Source of the DNA: Bradyrhizobium sp.
GTDB lineage: Bacteria > Pseudomonadota > Alphaproteobacteria > Rhizobiales > Xanthobacteraceae
NCBI RefSeq assembly: GCF_004799405.1
Contig: NZ_SSMW01000031.1
Coordinates: 1 to 64,000 of the forward strand
Length of the DNA stretch: 64,000 nucleotides
Direction: 5' to 3'
Shown here piece by piece: positions 1-8,356 of this stretch. Position 1 is the stretch's first letter; each line of letters starts with the position of its first letter. The position numbers and the translations under genes are program-made. The notes under the pieces are model-generated. The model made no database searches. It was not told the DNA's origin and saw nothing but the letters and a program-made list of their open reading frames with translations.

Positions 1-209
1 TCAGCCGGCGCATGGAGCAGGCGCCGCGCGACGCCAACTTCGCGCTCGACTTCGTCAAGACCCATGCGAAGACGCCGGCCGAGCGCGAAGCAGTCTGCAA
101 TGCGCTGCTTTTCAAGACCAATGTGCTATGGGTTCAGCTTGACGCGCTGTATCATGCCTATGTCGATGACCATGTGCCGCCGGGAGCGTTTGTTCCCGGG
201 GCAAGCTAG
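1..209 (+). CDS. pqqC: PqqC, pyrroloquinoline-quinone synthase (3' end only)
   Basis: Only about the last 68 codons are present; the gene begins upstream of the window. The visible tail has the family's C-terminal pattern, with a helix around FALDFVKTHAKTP followed by a stretch around VLWVQLDALYHAYV and the closing PPGAF. PqqC is the cofactor-free oxidase that closes the rings in the last step of PQQ formation. It lies 30 bp upstream of pqqD in the same direction, and pqqE follows, which is the usual pqqCDE order. The assignment rests on this tail plus the neighbours; the catalytic residues are outside the window. Confidence 0.88.
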   Translation, partial: SRRMEQAPRDANFALDFVKTHAKTPAEREAVCNALLFKTNVLWVQLDALYHAYVDDHVPPGAFVPGAS

Positions 210-239
210 AGCAAAACAGAACGAAACCAGAGCGAACCG

Positions 240-551
240 ATGGCAGCAAGCCGCAACATCAGCGTCAGCGAGGCCAGCCGGCCGGTTCTGCCGCGGCATG
301 CAAAACTGAAATTCGACGAGACGCGGCAGCGCTGGGTCATTCTGGCGCCGGAGCGTGTGCTGGCGCCGGACGAGATCGCCGTGGAAGTGCTTCAGCTTTG
401 CGACGGCGTGCGCAGCGTCGGCCAGATCGTCGACCAGCTTGCGGAAAAATACGCCGCCGAACGTGGCGCGATCGCAACCGACGTGGTCGCCATGCTGCAG
501 GATCTTGCCGACAAGGGATTTTTGACGGAAGCGCGCGAGAAGACATCATGA
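240..551 (+). CDS. pqqD: PqqD, PqqA peptide-binding chaperone
   Basis: 103 aa, the normal size for PqqD. The first third (RPVLPRHAKLKFDETRQ) leads into the beta strands of the RiPP-recognition fold (WVILAPERVL), then a helical part (VLQLCDGVRSVGQIVDQL) with the conserved LCDG turn, and a C-terminal helix (DVVAMLQDLADKGFL). PqqD binds the PqqA precursor peptide and presents it to the radical-SAM enzyme PqqE. The stop codon overlaps the pqqE start (ATGA), which suggests translational coupling. ATG at 240 is the only start that preserves the full domain. Confidence 0.95.
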   Translation: MAASRNISVSEASRPVLPRHAKLKFDETRQRWVILAPERVLAPDEIAVEVLQLCDGVRSVGQIVDQLAEKYAAERGAIATDVVAMLQDLADKGFLTEAREKTS

Positions 552-1756
552 GTCCGACCCTGACCGACGCTCATCAGGCAGCCAGCGATCCCTCCGACGG
601 GCTCGCGGTGCTGGAGCAGCGCGGCTCGACGGCGGAGACCTTCGGCATTCCGCTCGCGGTGCTCGCCGAACTGACGCACCGCTGCCCGCTGCAATGCCCC
701 TATTGCTCCAACCCGATCGAACTCGACCGTGGTGGCAGCGAGCTGACGACCGAGGAATGGAAGAAAGTCCTTGCCGAGCTCGCCGAGATCGGCGTGCTGC
801 AGATTCATTTTTCCGGCGGCGAACCCACCGCGCGCAAGGACCTGGTCGAACTGGTCCAGCACGCCAGCGATGTCGGACTATATTCCAATCTCATTACGTC
901 AGCGGTGCTGCTGACCCGCGAGAAGCTCTCGGCGCTGGCCGATGCCGGGCTGTGCCATGTGCAGATCAGTTTCCAGGGCAACGAGCCTGTTGTCGCCGAC
1001 CGCGTCGCCGGCTTGAAGAACGCACACGCCAGGAAGCTCGAAGTCGCAAAGTGGGTGCGCGAGCTGGACATGCCGCTGACGGTCAACGCGGTCATGCACC
1101 GGCAGAACCTGCATCAGCTTCCCGACATTATCCAAATGGCGGTCGATCTCGACGCCGACCGGCTCGAAGTCGCCAACGTGCAGTACTACGGCTGGGCGCT
1201 GAAGAACCGCGCGGCGTTGATGCCGACGATGCAGCAGATCGAGGAAACCAGCCGCCTCGTCGAACAAGCCCAGGCGCGGCTGAAGGGCGTGCTGGCGATC
1301 GACTATGTGGTGCCGGATTACTATGCGCTGCGGCCGAAGAAGTGCATGGGCGGCTGGGGCCGGCAGTTCTTCAACATCTCGCCCGCGGGCAAGATCCTGC
1401 CCTGCCACGCCGCCGAAACCATCACCGGCCTGGAATTCCTGTCGGTGCGGTCGAACCATTCGATCGCCTGGATCTGGCAGAATTCCGAAGCCTTCAATCG
1501 CTACCGCGGCACCGGCTGGATGCCGGAGCCGTGCCAAAGCTGCGCGTTCAAGGAAGTCGATTTCGGCGGCTGCCGCTGCCAGGCCTTCGCGCTGACCGGC
1601 GATGCCGGCAATACCGACCCGGCCTGCACGCTGTCGCCGATGCACGAACAGATTTTCAGGATGGCCGAGACCGAAGCCGCCGGCAACAACAGCCGTTTCA
1701 TCTACCGCAATTTTTCCGGGGGCACGCTGGAGACGGGCGGCGAGCATGGCGCCTGA
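548..1756 (+). CDS. pqqE: PqqE, radical-SAM PqqA glutamate-tyrosine cross-linking enzyme
   Basis: 402 aa. The radical-SAM cluster motif CPLQCPYC supplies C46, C50 and C53. A GGEPT motif follows, and the C-terminal SPASM region carries the further Fe-S cysteines (KKCMGGWG, LPCHAAE, EPCQSC, GGCRCQAF, DPACTLSP). PqqE forms the carbon-carbon bond between Glu and Tyr of PqqA, the first committed step of PQQ synthesis, acting with PqqD. A longer reading frame begins at 398, but the ATG at 548 overlapping the pqqD stop gives the family's usual N-terminus. All expected cysteines are present, so the enzyme looks functional. Confidence 0.96.
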   Translation: MSPTLTDAHQAASDPSDGLAVLEQRGSTAETFGIPLAVLAELTHRCPLQCPYCSNPIELDRGGSELTTEEWKKVLAELAEIGVLQIHFSGGEPTARKDLVELVQHASDVGLYSNLITSAVLLTREKLSALADAGLCHVQISFQGNEPVVADRVAGLKNAHARKLEVAKWVRELDMPLTVNAVMHRQNLHQLPDIIQMAVDLDADRLEVANVQYYGWALKNRAALMPTMQQIEETSRLVEQAQARLKGVLAIDYVVPDYYALRPKKCMGGWGRQFFNISPAGKILPCHAAETITGLEFLSVRSNHSIAWIWQNSEAFNRYRGTGWMPEPCQSCAFKEVDFGGCRCQAFALTGDAGNTDPACTLSPMHEQIFRMAETEAAGNNSRFIYRNFSGGTLETGGEHGA

Positions 1757-2735
1757 CGCCGAGGCGGGGAAATCCACCGTCAACCGTGCCGATCCGTTCG
1801 CGCCGCTGACGTCGTACCTTTTGCCGGTCGGCGAAGGCCACGAGATTTACGTCGAAACCGTTGGCCGGACCAACGGCATCCCGGCGGTCTATCTGCACGG
1901 CGGACCCGGCAGCGGTTGCCAGCCCGACCACCGGCGGCTGTTCGATCCCGAGCGTTTCCATGCCGTACTGTTCGACCAGCGTGGCGCCGGGCGAAGCCGC
2001 CCGAAGGGCCGCCGCGAGCACAATACGCTGGCTCACCTGATTGCGGACATGGAGATGATCCGCGACAAACTCGGTTTCCAACGCTGGATGGTGGTCGGCG
2101 GCTCCTGGGGCGCGACGCTGGCGCTGGCCTATGCGCAGGCGCACCCGGACCGGGTCGCGGGTATCGTGTTGCGCGCGACCTTCCTTGGCACCCGCGCGGA
2201 GCTCGAGAACGCATTTCTCGACGTGCTGCCGCGTTTCTATCCCGGTCTCAGCCATGATTTCATCCATGCGTTGGCGCCGGAGGAACGCGCGCGGCCGCTC
2301 GACGCCTATTTCCGGCGCATCCTCGATTCGGATCCCGCGATCCACGGCCCGGCCGCCCGCGCCTGGAATGTCACCGAAAGCATTCTTTCCGAGCACAGGC
2401 CGGGACGCACAAGGTTGGACATCGCCGCACTGGATTCGGCGCGCACCCTGCCCGCGACCCCGTTCATGGAAGCGCATTATTTCCAGAACGACTGCTTCAT
2501 GAAGCCCAACCAGTTGATGGCGGAAGCCGGAAAACTGGCGAGCATTCCCGGCATCATCATCCAGGGCCGCTACGATCTCTTGTGTCCGCCGGCGACTTCG
2601 CATGCACTCGGCGAAGTCTGGCCCCGTTCCGAAATTCGCGTCATCGAAGGCGCCGGCCATTCGTTGTACGATCCCGGCATCCGGGACGTCGTGATGAAAG
2701 CGATTGCGGATCTGGCGTCCAAAATCAACGAATAG
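1746..2735 (+). CDS. S33-family alpha/beta hydrolase, prolyl aminopeptidase-like
   Basis: 329 aa. The family's oxyanion motif HGGPGSGC is at residues 51-58. The nucleophile elbow GGSWG places Ser120, with Asp277 in GRYDLLCP and His305 in GAGHSLYD, so the triad is complete. HGGPG together with GGSWG and the GRYD block is the proline iminopeptidase (S33) signature, and no signal peptide is seen, so it is cytoplasmic. The start overlaps the last 11 bases of pqqE, which makes it part of the pqq operon. A role in trimming the PqqA-derived cross-linked peptide is possible from position but is inference; a housekeeping aminopeptidase is the alternative. Confidence 0.85.
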   Translation: MAPDAEAGKSTVNRADPFAPLTSYLLPVGEGHEIYVETVGRTNGIPAVYLHGGPGSGCQPDHRRLFDPERFHAVLFDQRGAGRSRPKGRREHNTLAHLIADMEMIRDKLGFQRWMVVGGSWGATLALAYAQAHPDRVAGIVLRATFLGTRAELENAFLDVLPRFYPGLSHDFIHALAPEERARPLDAYFRRILDSDPAIHGPAARAWNVTESILSEHRPGRTRLDIAALDSARTLPATPFMEAHYFQNDCFMKPNQLMAEAGKLASIPGIIIQGRYDLLCPPATSHALGEVWPRSEIRVIEGAGHSLYDPGIRDVVMKAIADLASKINE

Positions 2736-2748
2736 AGGACCTTCACAA

Positions 2749-3426
2749 ATGCCGATCGCCGGAAAAGGCATGCTGCTGACATCGATGAACATCGATTCCT
2801 CGGACGAAGCCGAATTCAATCGATGGTACGACCGCGAGCATCTTCTGGAGCGCGTCGCCATCGACGGCTTTCTCGAAGCCCGTCGCTACGTCGCGCACCA
2901 GGGCTCGCCGAAATATCTTTGCCTTTACTCGACTGAGACCTTCGAGGTCCTCGACAGCTCGGCCTATCGCGCGGTACTGGCCAATCCCACCGATTGGTCG
3001 AAGACCTGCATGGCGCGCTTCAAGAACATGATCCGCGCGATCGCGCGCATCACGATCAGCCGCGGACCTGGCCGTGGAGCGGCGCTCGGCATCATCCGCT
3101 TTCGTCCCCTCGCCGACGGCAAGGACAAACTGCGAGCTGCGCTGCACGACCTACTCGATCCGAAGGCGCTGGATGGGATCATCTCCATGCACCTGATCGA
3201 AAGCGACCCAAAGCTGTCGCGGCCGATCACCGCCGATCCCCCGGTTTCCGATTCGGGTTCCGGCGACTGGTTTGTGCTGATCGACGGAACCGATGTGAAT
3301 GCGGTTGGTGCGGCGCTCGCGACGCGCTTTGCGAACAACGCAGCATTCCAATCCGCCGTCATGGTCTCAACCGGCGTCTACAAGCTGATGTGGGACCTCG
3401 CAAAGAGCGATATTCCCCCGTCCTGA
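2749..3426 (+). CDS. DUF4286-like protein with two ferredoxin-like repeats
   Basis: 225 aa, preceded by GAGGA ten bases before the ATG. Two halves of roughly 105 residues each look like dimeric alpha-beta-barrel (EthD/DUF4286-type) repeats. The first has the family-like patch EFNRWYDREHLLERV and a GFLEARRY strand; the second starts near the GAALGIIRF strand. Such folds bind small hydrophobic substrates in some enzymes, but no catalytic function can be read here. The gene is 13 bp behind the S33 hydrolase and is probably the last member of the pqq transcript. The product is treated as of unknown function. Confidence 0.75.
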   Translation: MPIAGKGMLLTSMNIDSSDEAEFNRWYDREHLLERVAIDGFLEARRYVAHQGSPKYLCLYSTETFEVLDSSAYRAVLANPTDWSKTCMARFKNMIRAIARITISRGPGRGAALGIIRFRPLADGKDKLRAALHDLLDPKALDGIISMHLIESDPKLSRPITADPPVSDSGSGDWFVLIDGTDVNAVGAALATRFANNAAFQSAVMVSTGVYKLMWDLAKSDIPPS

Positions 3427-3655
3427 CCGCACCAACCCTTATGCTGCAGCGCCGCATTTAACCGGTTCGACATTAAAACTGCGCGAGCGGACCGACAACG
3501 AATGGTGAATAGCCAAAAATGCCTTTGTGCATCATGTCGAATGTCTCTAATAAGGTAACCCTATGATCCAATTCAAAAACCACAAGAACGCCACCTGAGC
3601 GTTCGCAGGAAAGCAAGGCCGCGTTATTCCTGGAATTGACGCGGACAAGGTAGGA
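3427..3655 (+). other. Intergenic region upstream of the GltD-like/kor operon
   Basis: A 229-bp spacer separating the pqq-linked genes from the kor operon. It holds the AAGG ribosome-binding site at 3647-3650, five bases before the ATG at 3656, and presumably the kor promoter. I cannot assign -35/-10 elements with confidence. An 18-codon frame at 3502-3558 has no ribosome-binding site and is not called. Confidence 0.5.
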
Positions 3656-5455
3656 ATGAAACCGACTGATATCTCGGCGCCCGACTACTTTCATAAAGTG
3701 GTCGACTGCCAATGGGCCTGTCCCGCGCATACGCCAGTTCCGGAATACATCCGCTTGATCGCTGAAGGCCGCTATAGCGACGCCTACATGATCAATTGGA
3801 GATCGAATGTGTTTCCCGGAATCCTGGGACGCACCTGCGATCGTCCGTGCGAGCCCGCATGCCGCCGCGGCCGCGTCGAGGAGACGCCGGTCGCGATCTG
3901 CCGGCTGAAGCGCGTCGCCGCCGACTTCAAGGATGATGTCAAACACCGCATGCCAAGGCCCTCGCCGAAAAACGGCAAGCGCATCGCGATCGTCGGCGGC
4001 GGTCCGGCCTCGCTGACGGTTGCGCGTGACCTGGCGCCGCTGGGCTATCACTGCACGGTATTCGATTCCGACCCGAAAGCCGGCGGCATGATGCGGACGC
4101 AGATTCCGAAATTCCGGCTGCCGGATTCGGTGATCGACGAAGAAACCGACTACATCCTCGACCTCGGTATCGAGTTCAAGGGCGGTCAGCGTATCGACAG
4201 CTTGAAGAAGCTGCTCGGCGAGAACTACGACGCGGTCTTTGTCGGCTCCGGCGCGCCGCGCGGCCGCGAGCTCGAGATTCCCGGCCGCAAGGAAGCCGCT
4301 GCGAATATCCACATCGGCATCGACTGGCTCTCCAGCGTCTCGTTCGGTCATGTCGAAAAGATCGGCAACCGCGTGATCGTGCTGGGTGGCGGCAACACCG
4401 CGATGGATTGCTGCCGCACCGCGCGCCGGCTTGGCGGCGAGGACGTCAAGGTGATCGTGCGTTCCGGCTTCGAGGAGATGAAGGCGAGCCCCTGGGAAAA
4501 GGAAGACGCCCTCCACGAGGACATTCCGATTCTCAATTTCATGGTGCCGAACGCGTTCACCCACGACAACGGCAAGCTCACCGGCGTCACCTTCGAGAAG
4601 GTCAGGGCCGAGTACGACGCCAAGGGCAAGCGCAACCTGGTGCCTTCCGGCGAACCGGACCAGACCGTCGAATGCGACGATGTCCTGGTGGCGGTCGGCC
4701 AGGAGAACGCTTTTCCCTGGATCGAGCGCGACTGCGGCGTCGAATTCGACAAGTGGAACATGCCCAAGGTCGACACCACGACGATGGGGTCGACCAATCC
4801 AAAGGTGTTCTTCGGCGGCGACGCGGCATTCGGCCCGAAGAACATCATCTGGGCGGTGGCGCACGGTCACGACGCCGCCCTTTCGATCCACAAGCTTCTC
4901 TCCGGCGAGGACATCACCGAGCGGCCGCTGCCGGAGGTGCAGATATCGTCGCAGAAGATGGGCATCCATGAGTGGAGCTACGACAACGACGTCTCCAGCG
5001 ACAAGCGCTACAAGGTGCCGCACCGCGACAAGGTGATCGCGCTGAAGGATATCCGCGCCGAAGTCGAACTCGGCTATGACCTCAAGCTGGCGCTCGGCGA
5101 AGCCCAGCGCTGCCTGAACTGCGACATCCAGACGGTATTCAGCGCGCCTCTGTGCATCGAGTGCGACGCCTGCGTCGATATCTGCCCGATGGACTGCATC
5201 AGTTTCACCGAGAACGGCGAGGAAGCCGACCTGCGTGGGCGGCTGAAGGCGCCCTCGCCGCATCTCGACCAGGACCTTTACGTCGCCGACGGCCTCAAGA
5301 CCGGGCGGGTGATGGTCAAGGACGAAGACGTCTGCCTGCATTGCGGCCTATGCGCCGAACGTTGTCCCACCGGCGCCTGGGACATGCAGAAATATCTCAT
5401 CGACATGACTCTCGCGGGTACATCATGCCAGTCCAAAGCCCGATCAGCAGCGTAA
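3656..5455 (+). CDS. GltD-like NAD(P)H/FAD oxidoreductase with C-terminal ferredoxin domain
   Basis: 599 aa. The N-terminal Fe-S region has C18 and C22 (CQWACP) and C61, C65, C69 (CDRPCEPAC), as in the glutamate synthase small subunit and NfnB-like proteins. An FAD Rossmann motif GGGPAS lies near residue 114 and an NAD(P)-binding GGGNTAMD near 245. The last 110 residues add a two-cluster ferredoxin (CIECDACVDICP and CLHCGLCAERCP). No glutamate synthase large subunit is nearby. Instead korA starts inside the last 31 bases and korB follows, so the protein probably moves electrons between reduced ferredoxin clusters and NAD(P)H for the 2-oxoacid oxidoreductase. The electron-transfer role is inferred from domains and context. 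Confidence 0.88.
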   Translation: MKPTDISAPDYFHKVVDCQWACPAHTPVPEYIRLIAEGRYSDAYMINWRSNVFPGILGRTCDRPCEPACRRGRVEETPVAICRLKRVAADFKDDVKHRMPRPSPKNGKRIAIVGGGPASLTVARDLAPLGYHCTVFDSDPKAGGMMRTQIPKFRLPDSVIDEETDYILDLGIEFKGGQRIDSLKKLLGENYDAVFVGSGAPRGRELEIPGRKEAAANIHIGIDWLSSVSFGHVEKIGNRVIVLGGGNTAMDCCRTARRLGGEDVKVIVRSGFEEMKASPWEKEDALHEDIPILNFMVPNAFTHDNGKLTGVTFEKVRAEYDAKGKRNLVPSGEPDQTVECDDVLVAVGQENAFPWIERDCGVEFDKWNMPKVDTTTMGSTNPKVFFGGDAAFGPKNIIWAVAHGHDAALSIHKLLSGEDITERPLPEVQISSQKMGIHEWSYDNDVSSDKRYKVPHRDKVIALKDIRAEVELGYDLKLALGEAQRCLNCDIQTVFSAPLCIECDACVDICPMDCISFTENGEEADLRGRLKAPSPHLDQDLYVADGLKTGRVMVKDEDVCLHCGLCAERCPTGAWDMQKYLIDMTLAGTSCQSKARSAA

Positions 5456-7272
5456 ACGACTTCGTAGTTCGCTTCGCCAACGTCAACGGCTCGGGTTCGG
5501 CGAGCGCCAACGAACTGTTCGCCCGTTCGATCCTGCGCCATGGCGTGCCGGTGTCGCCGCGCAACGTGTTCCCGTCCAACATCCAGGGCCTGCCGACCTG
5601 GTACGAGGTGCGCGTCACCGAGGACAGCCATCTCGGCGCGCGCGGCGGCGTCGACATGATGGTGGCGATGAACCCGCAGACCTGGGACAAGGACCTCGCT
5701 TCGATCGAGCCCGGCGGCTATTTGTTCTACGACTCGACCAAGCCGATGCCGGCGTCGAAATTCCGCGCCGATATCACCGTGATCGGCGTGCCGCTCACCG
5801 CCATCACCAATTCGACCTATACCGATCCGCGCCAGCGCCAGCTTTTCAAGAACATCATCTATCTCGGCTCGTTGTGCGCCCTGCTCGACATGGATCCGAA
5901 ACTGGTCGAGCAACTGATCGGCGAGCAATACAAGGGCAAGGAAAAGCTGCTGTCGTCGAACGTCCACGCGCTGCATCTCGGCCGCGACTGGGCGCTGCAG
6001 AATCTCAAATGCCCGATCGGCCTGCGGGTCCGGAAAGCCGACAAGGTCGGCGATCGCATCTTCATCGAAGGCAACAGCGCGGCCGCGCTCGGTGCGGTCT
6101 ATGGCGGCGCCACGGTATGTGCCTGGTATCCGATCACGCCGTCGTCGTCGCTCGCCGACGCCTTCACCAGCCACTGCAAGCGGCTGCGGCACGATCCCGA
6201 AACCGGCAAGGCCAAATACGCCATCGTCCAGGGCGAGGACGAACTGGCTTCGATCGGCATCGTGATCGGCGCGTCATGGAACGGCGCGCGCGCCTTCACC
6301 GCAACCTCGGGTCCCGGCATCTCGCTGATGCAGGAATTCATCGGCCTTTCGTACTTCGCTGAAATACCGGCCGTGATCATGAATGTGCAGCGCGCCGGGC
6401 CGTCGACCGGCATGCCGACGCGGACCCAGCAATGCGACATCATTGCCTGCGCCTACGCCTCGCACGGCGACACCAAGCATGTCTTGCTGTTTCCGGAAGA
6501 CCCGGCCGAAGCCTTCGAATTCGCAGCCCAGGCCTTCGATCTCGCCGAGCGCCTGCAGACCACGATCTTCGTCATGCTCGATCTTGATATCGGCATGAAC
6601 CATCGGCTAAGTCGTCCGCTGAAGTGGGACGACGCGCGTCAATACGACCGCGGCAAGGTGATGACGGCGGAGATGCTCAGCGACGGACGCGACTTCGGGC
6701 GCTACCTCGATGTCGATGGCGACGGCATTCCGTTCCGCACCTATCCTGGCACGCACCCGACCAAGGGCTCGTTCTTTACCCGCGGCACCTCGCGCGATCG
6801 TTATGCGCGCTATTCCGAGGAGGGCTCGGTTTATGCCGACAACATGCAGCGGCTGGTGCGCAAGTTCGAGAGCGCGCAGGACATGGTGCCGCGTCCGCTG
6901 CAGGCCAATGCCGCCAAGCCCACCAAATACGGCGTGATCTATTTCGGCTCGACCGCGCCCGCGATGGATGAGGCGATCGGCCTGCTGGAAGCACGCGGGC
7001 ATCAGCTCGACCGCTTGCGGATCCGCGCTTTCCCGTTCCATTCCAGCGTGGCGAGCTTCATCGCCGACCATGATTTTGTTTACGTGGTCGAACAGAACCG
7101 CGACGCCCAACTCCGTTCCCTGATCGTCAACGAGAACGGCATCGATCCGGTCCGGCTGGTTCCGATCCTGCATTATGACGGCACGCCGATTACCGCGCGC
7201 TTCATCGCCGACGCCATCGGCGACCACCAGGACCAGCTCAAGGTGACCCCGCTCCGCAAGGTGAAGTCATGA
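5425..7272 (+). CDS. korA: 2-oxoacid:ferredoxin oxidoreductase, fused gamma-alpha subunit
   Basis: 615 aa from ATG 5425. The first ~190 residues match the gamma domain (NDFVVRFANVNGSGS and LGARGGVDMMVAMN). The alpha domain follows, with GNSAAALGAVYGGATVCAWY and the YPITPSS-type block, then SGPGISLMQEFIGLSYFAEIP and QRAGPSTGMPTRTQQ. With KorB it makes the CoA- and TPP-dependent enzyme that oxidatively decarboxylates a 2-oxoacid, most often 2-oxoglutarate in this family, and reduces ferredoxin. A longer frame starts at 5152, but the internal ATG gives the normal N-terminus and a 31-bp overlap with the upstream reductase. Substrate specificity (2-oxoglutarate versus pyruvate or branched-chain acids) cannot be read from the sequence. 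Confidence 0.9.
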   Translation: MPVQSPISSVNDFVVRFANVNGSGSASANELFARSILRHGVPVSPRNVFPSNIQGLPTWYEVRVTEDSHLGARGGVDMMVAMNPQTWDKDLASIEPGGYLFYDSTKPMPASKFRADITVIGVPLTAITNSTYTDPRQRQLFKNIIYLGSLCALLDMDPKLVEQLIGEQYKGKEKLLSSNVHALHLGRDWALQNLKCPIGLRVRKADKVGDRIFIEGNSAAALGAVYGGATVCAWYPITPSSSLADAFTSHCKRLRHDPETGKAKYAIVQGEDELASIGIVIGASWNGARAFTATSGPGISLMQEFIGLSYFAEIPAVIMNVQRAGPSTGMPTRTQQCDIIACAYASHGDTKHVLLFPEDPAEAFEFAAQAFDLAERLQTTIFVMLDLDIGMNHRLSRPLKWDDARQYDRGKVMTAEMLSDGRDFGRYLDVDGDGIPFRTYPGTHPTKGSFFTRGTSRDRYARYSEEGSVYADNMQRLVRKFESAQDMVPRPLQANAAKPTKYGVIYFGSTAPAMDEAIGLLEARGHQLDRLRIRAFPFHSSVASFIADHDFVYVVEQNRDAQLRSLIVNENGIDPVRLVPILHYDGTPITARFIADAIGDHQDQLKVTPLRKVKS

Positions 7273-8324
7273 CCTATATTGCGAAACCGAAATTCCAGCA
7301 TCCGGGGTTGCCGAAGAACGATCTCGGCTTCACCCACCGCGATTATGAGGGCAAGGTTTCCACGCTGTGCGCCGGCTGCGGCCACGATTCGATCACGGCA
7401 TCGATCATCGAGGCCTGCTACGAGCTTTCGATCGAACCGCATCGCGTCGCCAAGATTTCCGGCATTGGCTGCTCCTCGAAAACGCCGGACTATTTCCTCG
7501 GCAATTCGCACGGCTTCAATTCGGTCCATGGCCGGATGCCGTCGGTGCTGACCGGCGCCAACCTCGCCAACCGCGACCTGATCTATCTTGGCGTCTCCGG
7601 CGACGGCGACTCGGCCTCGATCGGCTTCGGCCAGTTCGCGCATTCGATCCGGCGCGGCGTCAACATGACCTATATCGTCGAGAACAACGGCGTTTACGGC
7701 CTCACCAAGGGCCAGTTCTCGGCTACCGCCGACCGCGGCTCGAAGAACAAGCGCGGCCTGATGAACACCGACAACGCCATCGATCTGGTGGCGATCGCGC
7801 TTCAGCTTGGCGCGAGCTTCGTGGCGCGCAGCTTCTCCGGCGACAAGACCCAGCTGGTGCCGCTGATCGCGGCTGCGATCCAGCACAAGGGCGCGGCATT
7901 CATCGACGTGATCAGCCCATGCGTCGCCTTCAACAACCACGCCGGCTCGACCAAGAGCTTCGACTACGTGCGCGAGCACAATGACGCGGTGAACCGCCTC
8001 GACGTCATCACCGGCCGCGACCCGATCACGGTCGATTACGCGCCGGGCACCGTGCAGGTGGTCGAGCAGCACGATGGCTCCAAAATAGCGCTGCGCAAGA
8101 TCGACGCGGATTATGACCCGCATGATCGCGTCGGGGCGATGACGTTCCTGCAAAAGCACGCCGCCAAAGGCCAGATCGTCACCGGCCTGCTCTATGTCGA
8201 TCCTGATTCAGACGACCTTCACGCCCACCTCAACACCGTGGAAACGCCGCTCAACCAGCTCGGCGAGAAAGCGCTGTGCCCGGGCTCGGCCGCGCTGGAC
8301 AAGATCAACGCCAGCCTGCGCTAG
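7269..8324 (+). CDS. korB: 2-oxoacid:ferredoxin oxidoreductase beta subunit (TPP-binding)
   Basis: 351 aa, overlapping the korA stop as ATGA. Cluster-ligand cysteines C34 and C37 are in CAGCGHDS, with a further cysteine in GIGCSS at 68. The thiamine-pyrophosphate motif GDGDSASIG starts at residue 111 and its closing NN at 139-140 (YIVENNGVYGLTKGQ). It catalyses the TPP-dependent decarboxylation step and passes electrons to its Fe-S cluster. It is the third gene of the operon with the GltD-like protein and korA. Confidence 0.92.
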   Translation: MTYIAKPKFQHPGLPKNDLGFTHRDYEGKVSTLCAGCGHDSITASIIEACYELSIEPHRVAKISGIGCSSKTPDYFLGNSHGFNSVHGRMPSVLTGANLANRDLIYLGVSGDGDSASIGFGQFAHSIRRGVNMTYIVENNGVYGLTKGQFSATADRGSKNKRGLMNTDNAIDLVAIALQLGASFVARSFSGDKTQLVPLIAAAIQHKGAAFIDVISPCVAFNNHAGSTKSFDYVREHNDAVNRLDVITGRDPITVDYAPGTVQVVEQHDGSKIALRKIDADYDPHDRVGAMTFLQKHAAKGQIVTGLLYVDPDSDDLHAHLNTVETPLNQLGEKALCPGSAALDKINASLR

Positions 8325-8356
8325 ATAGAATCAGAGGAAATCGCGAACGCGGCGGC

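Noticed and set aside
3502-3558. 18-codon Cys-containing frame in the kor upstream region
   Set aside because: No ribosome-binding site and too short to judge; three cysteines alone are not evidence.
3473-5341. 622-aa minus-strand open frame
   Set aside because: Exactly antisense to the GltD-like gene; no domain, and typical of long shadow frames in GC-rich DNA.
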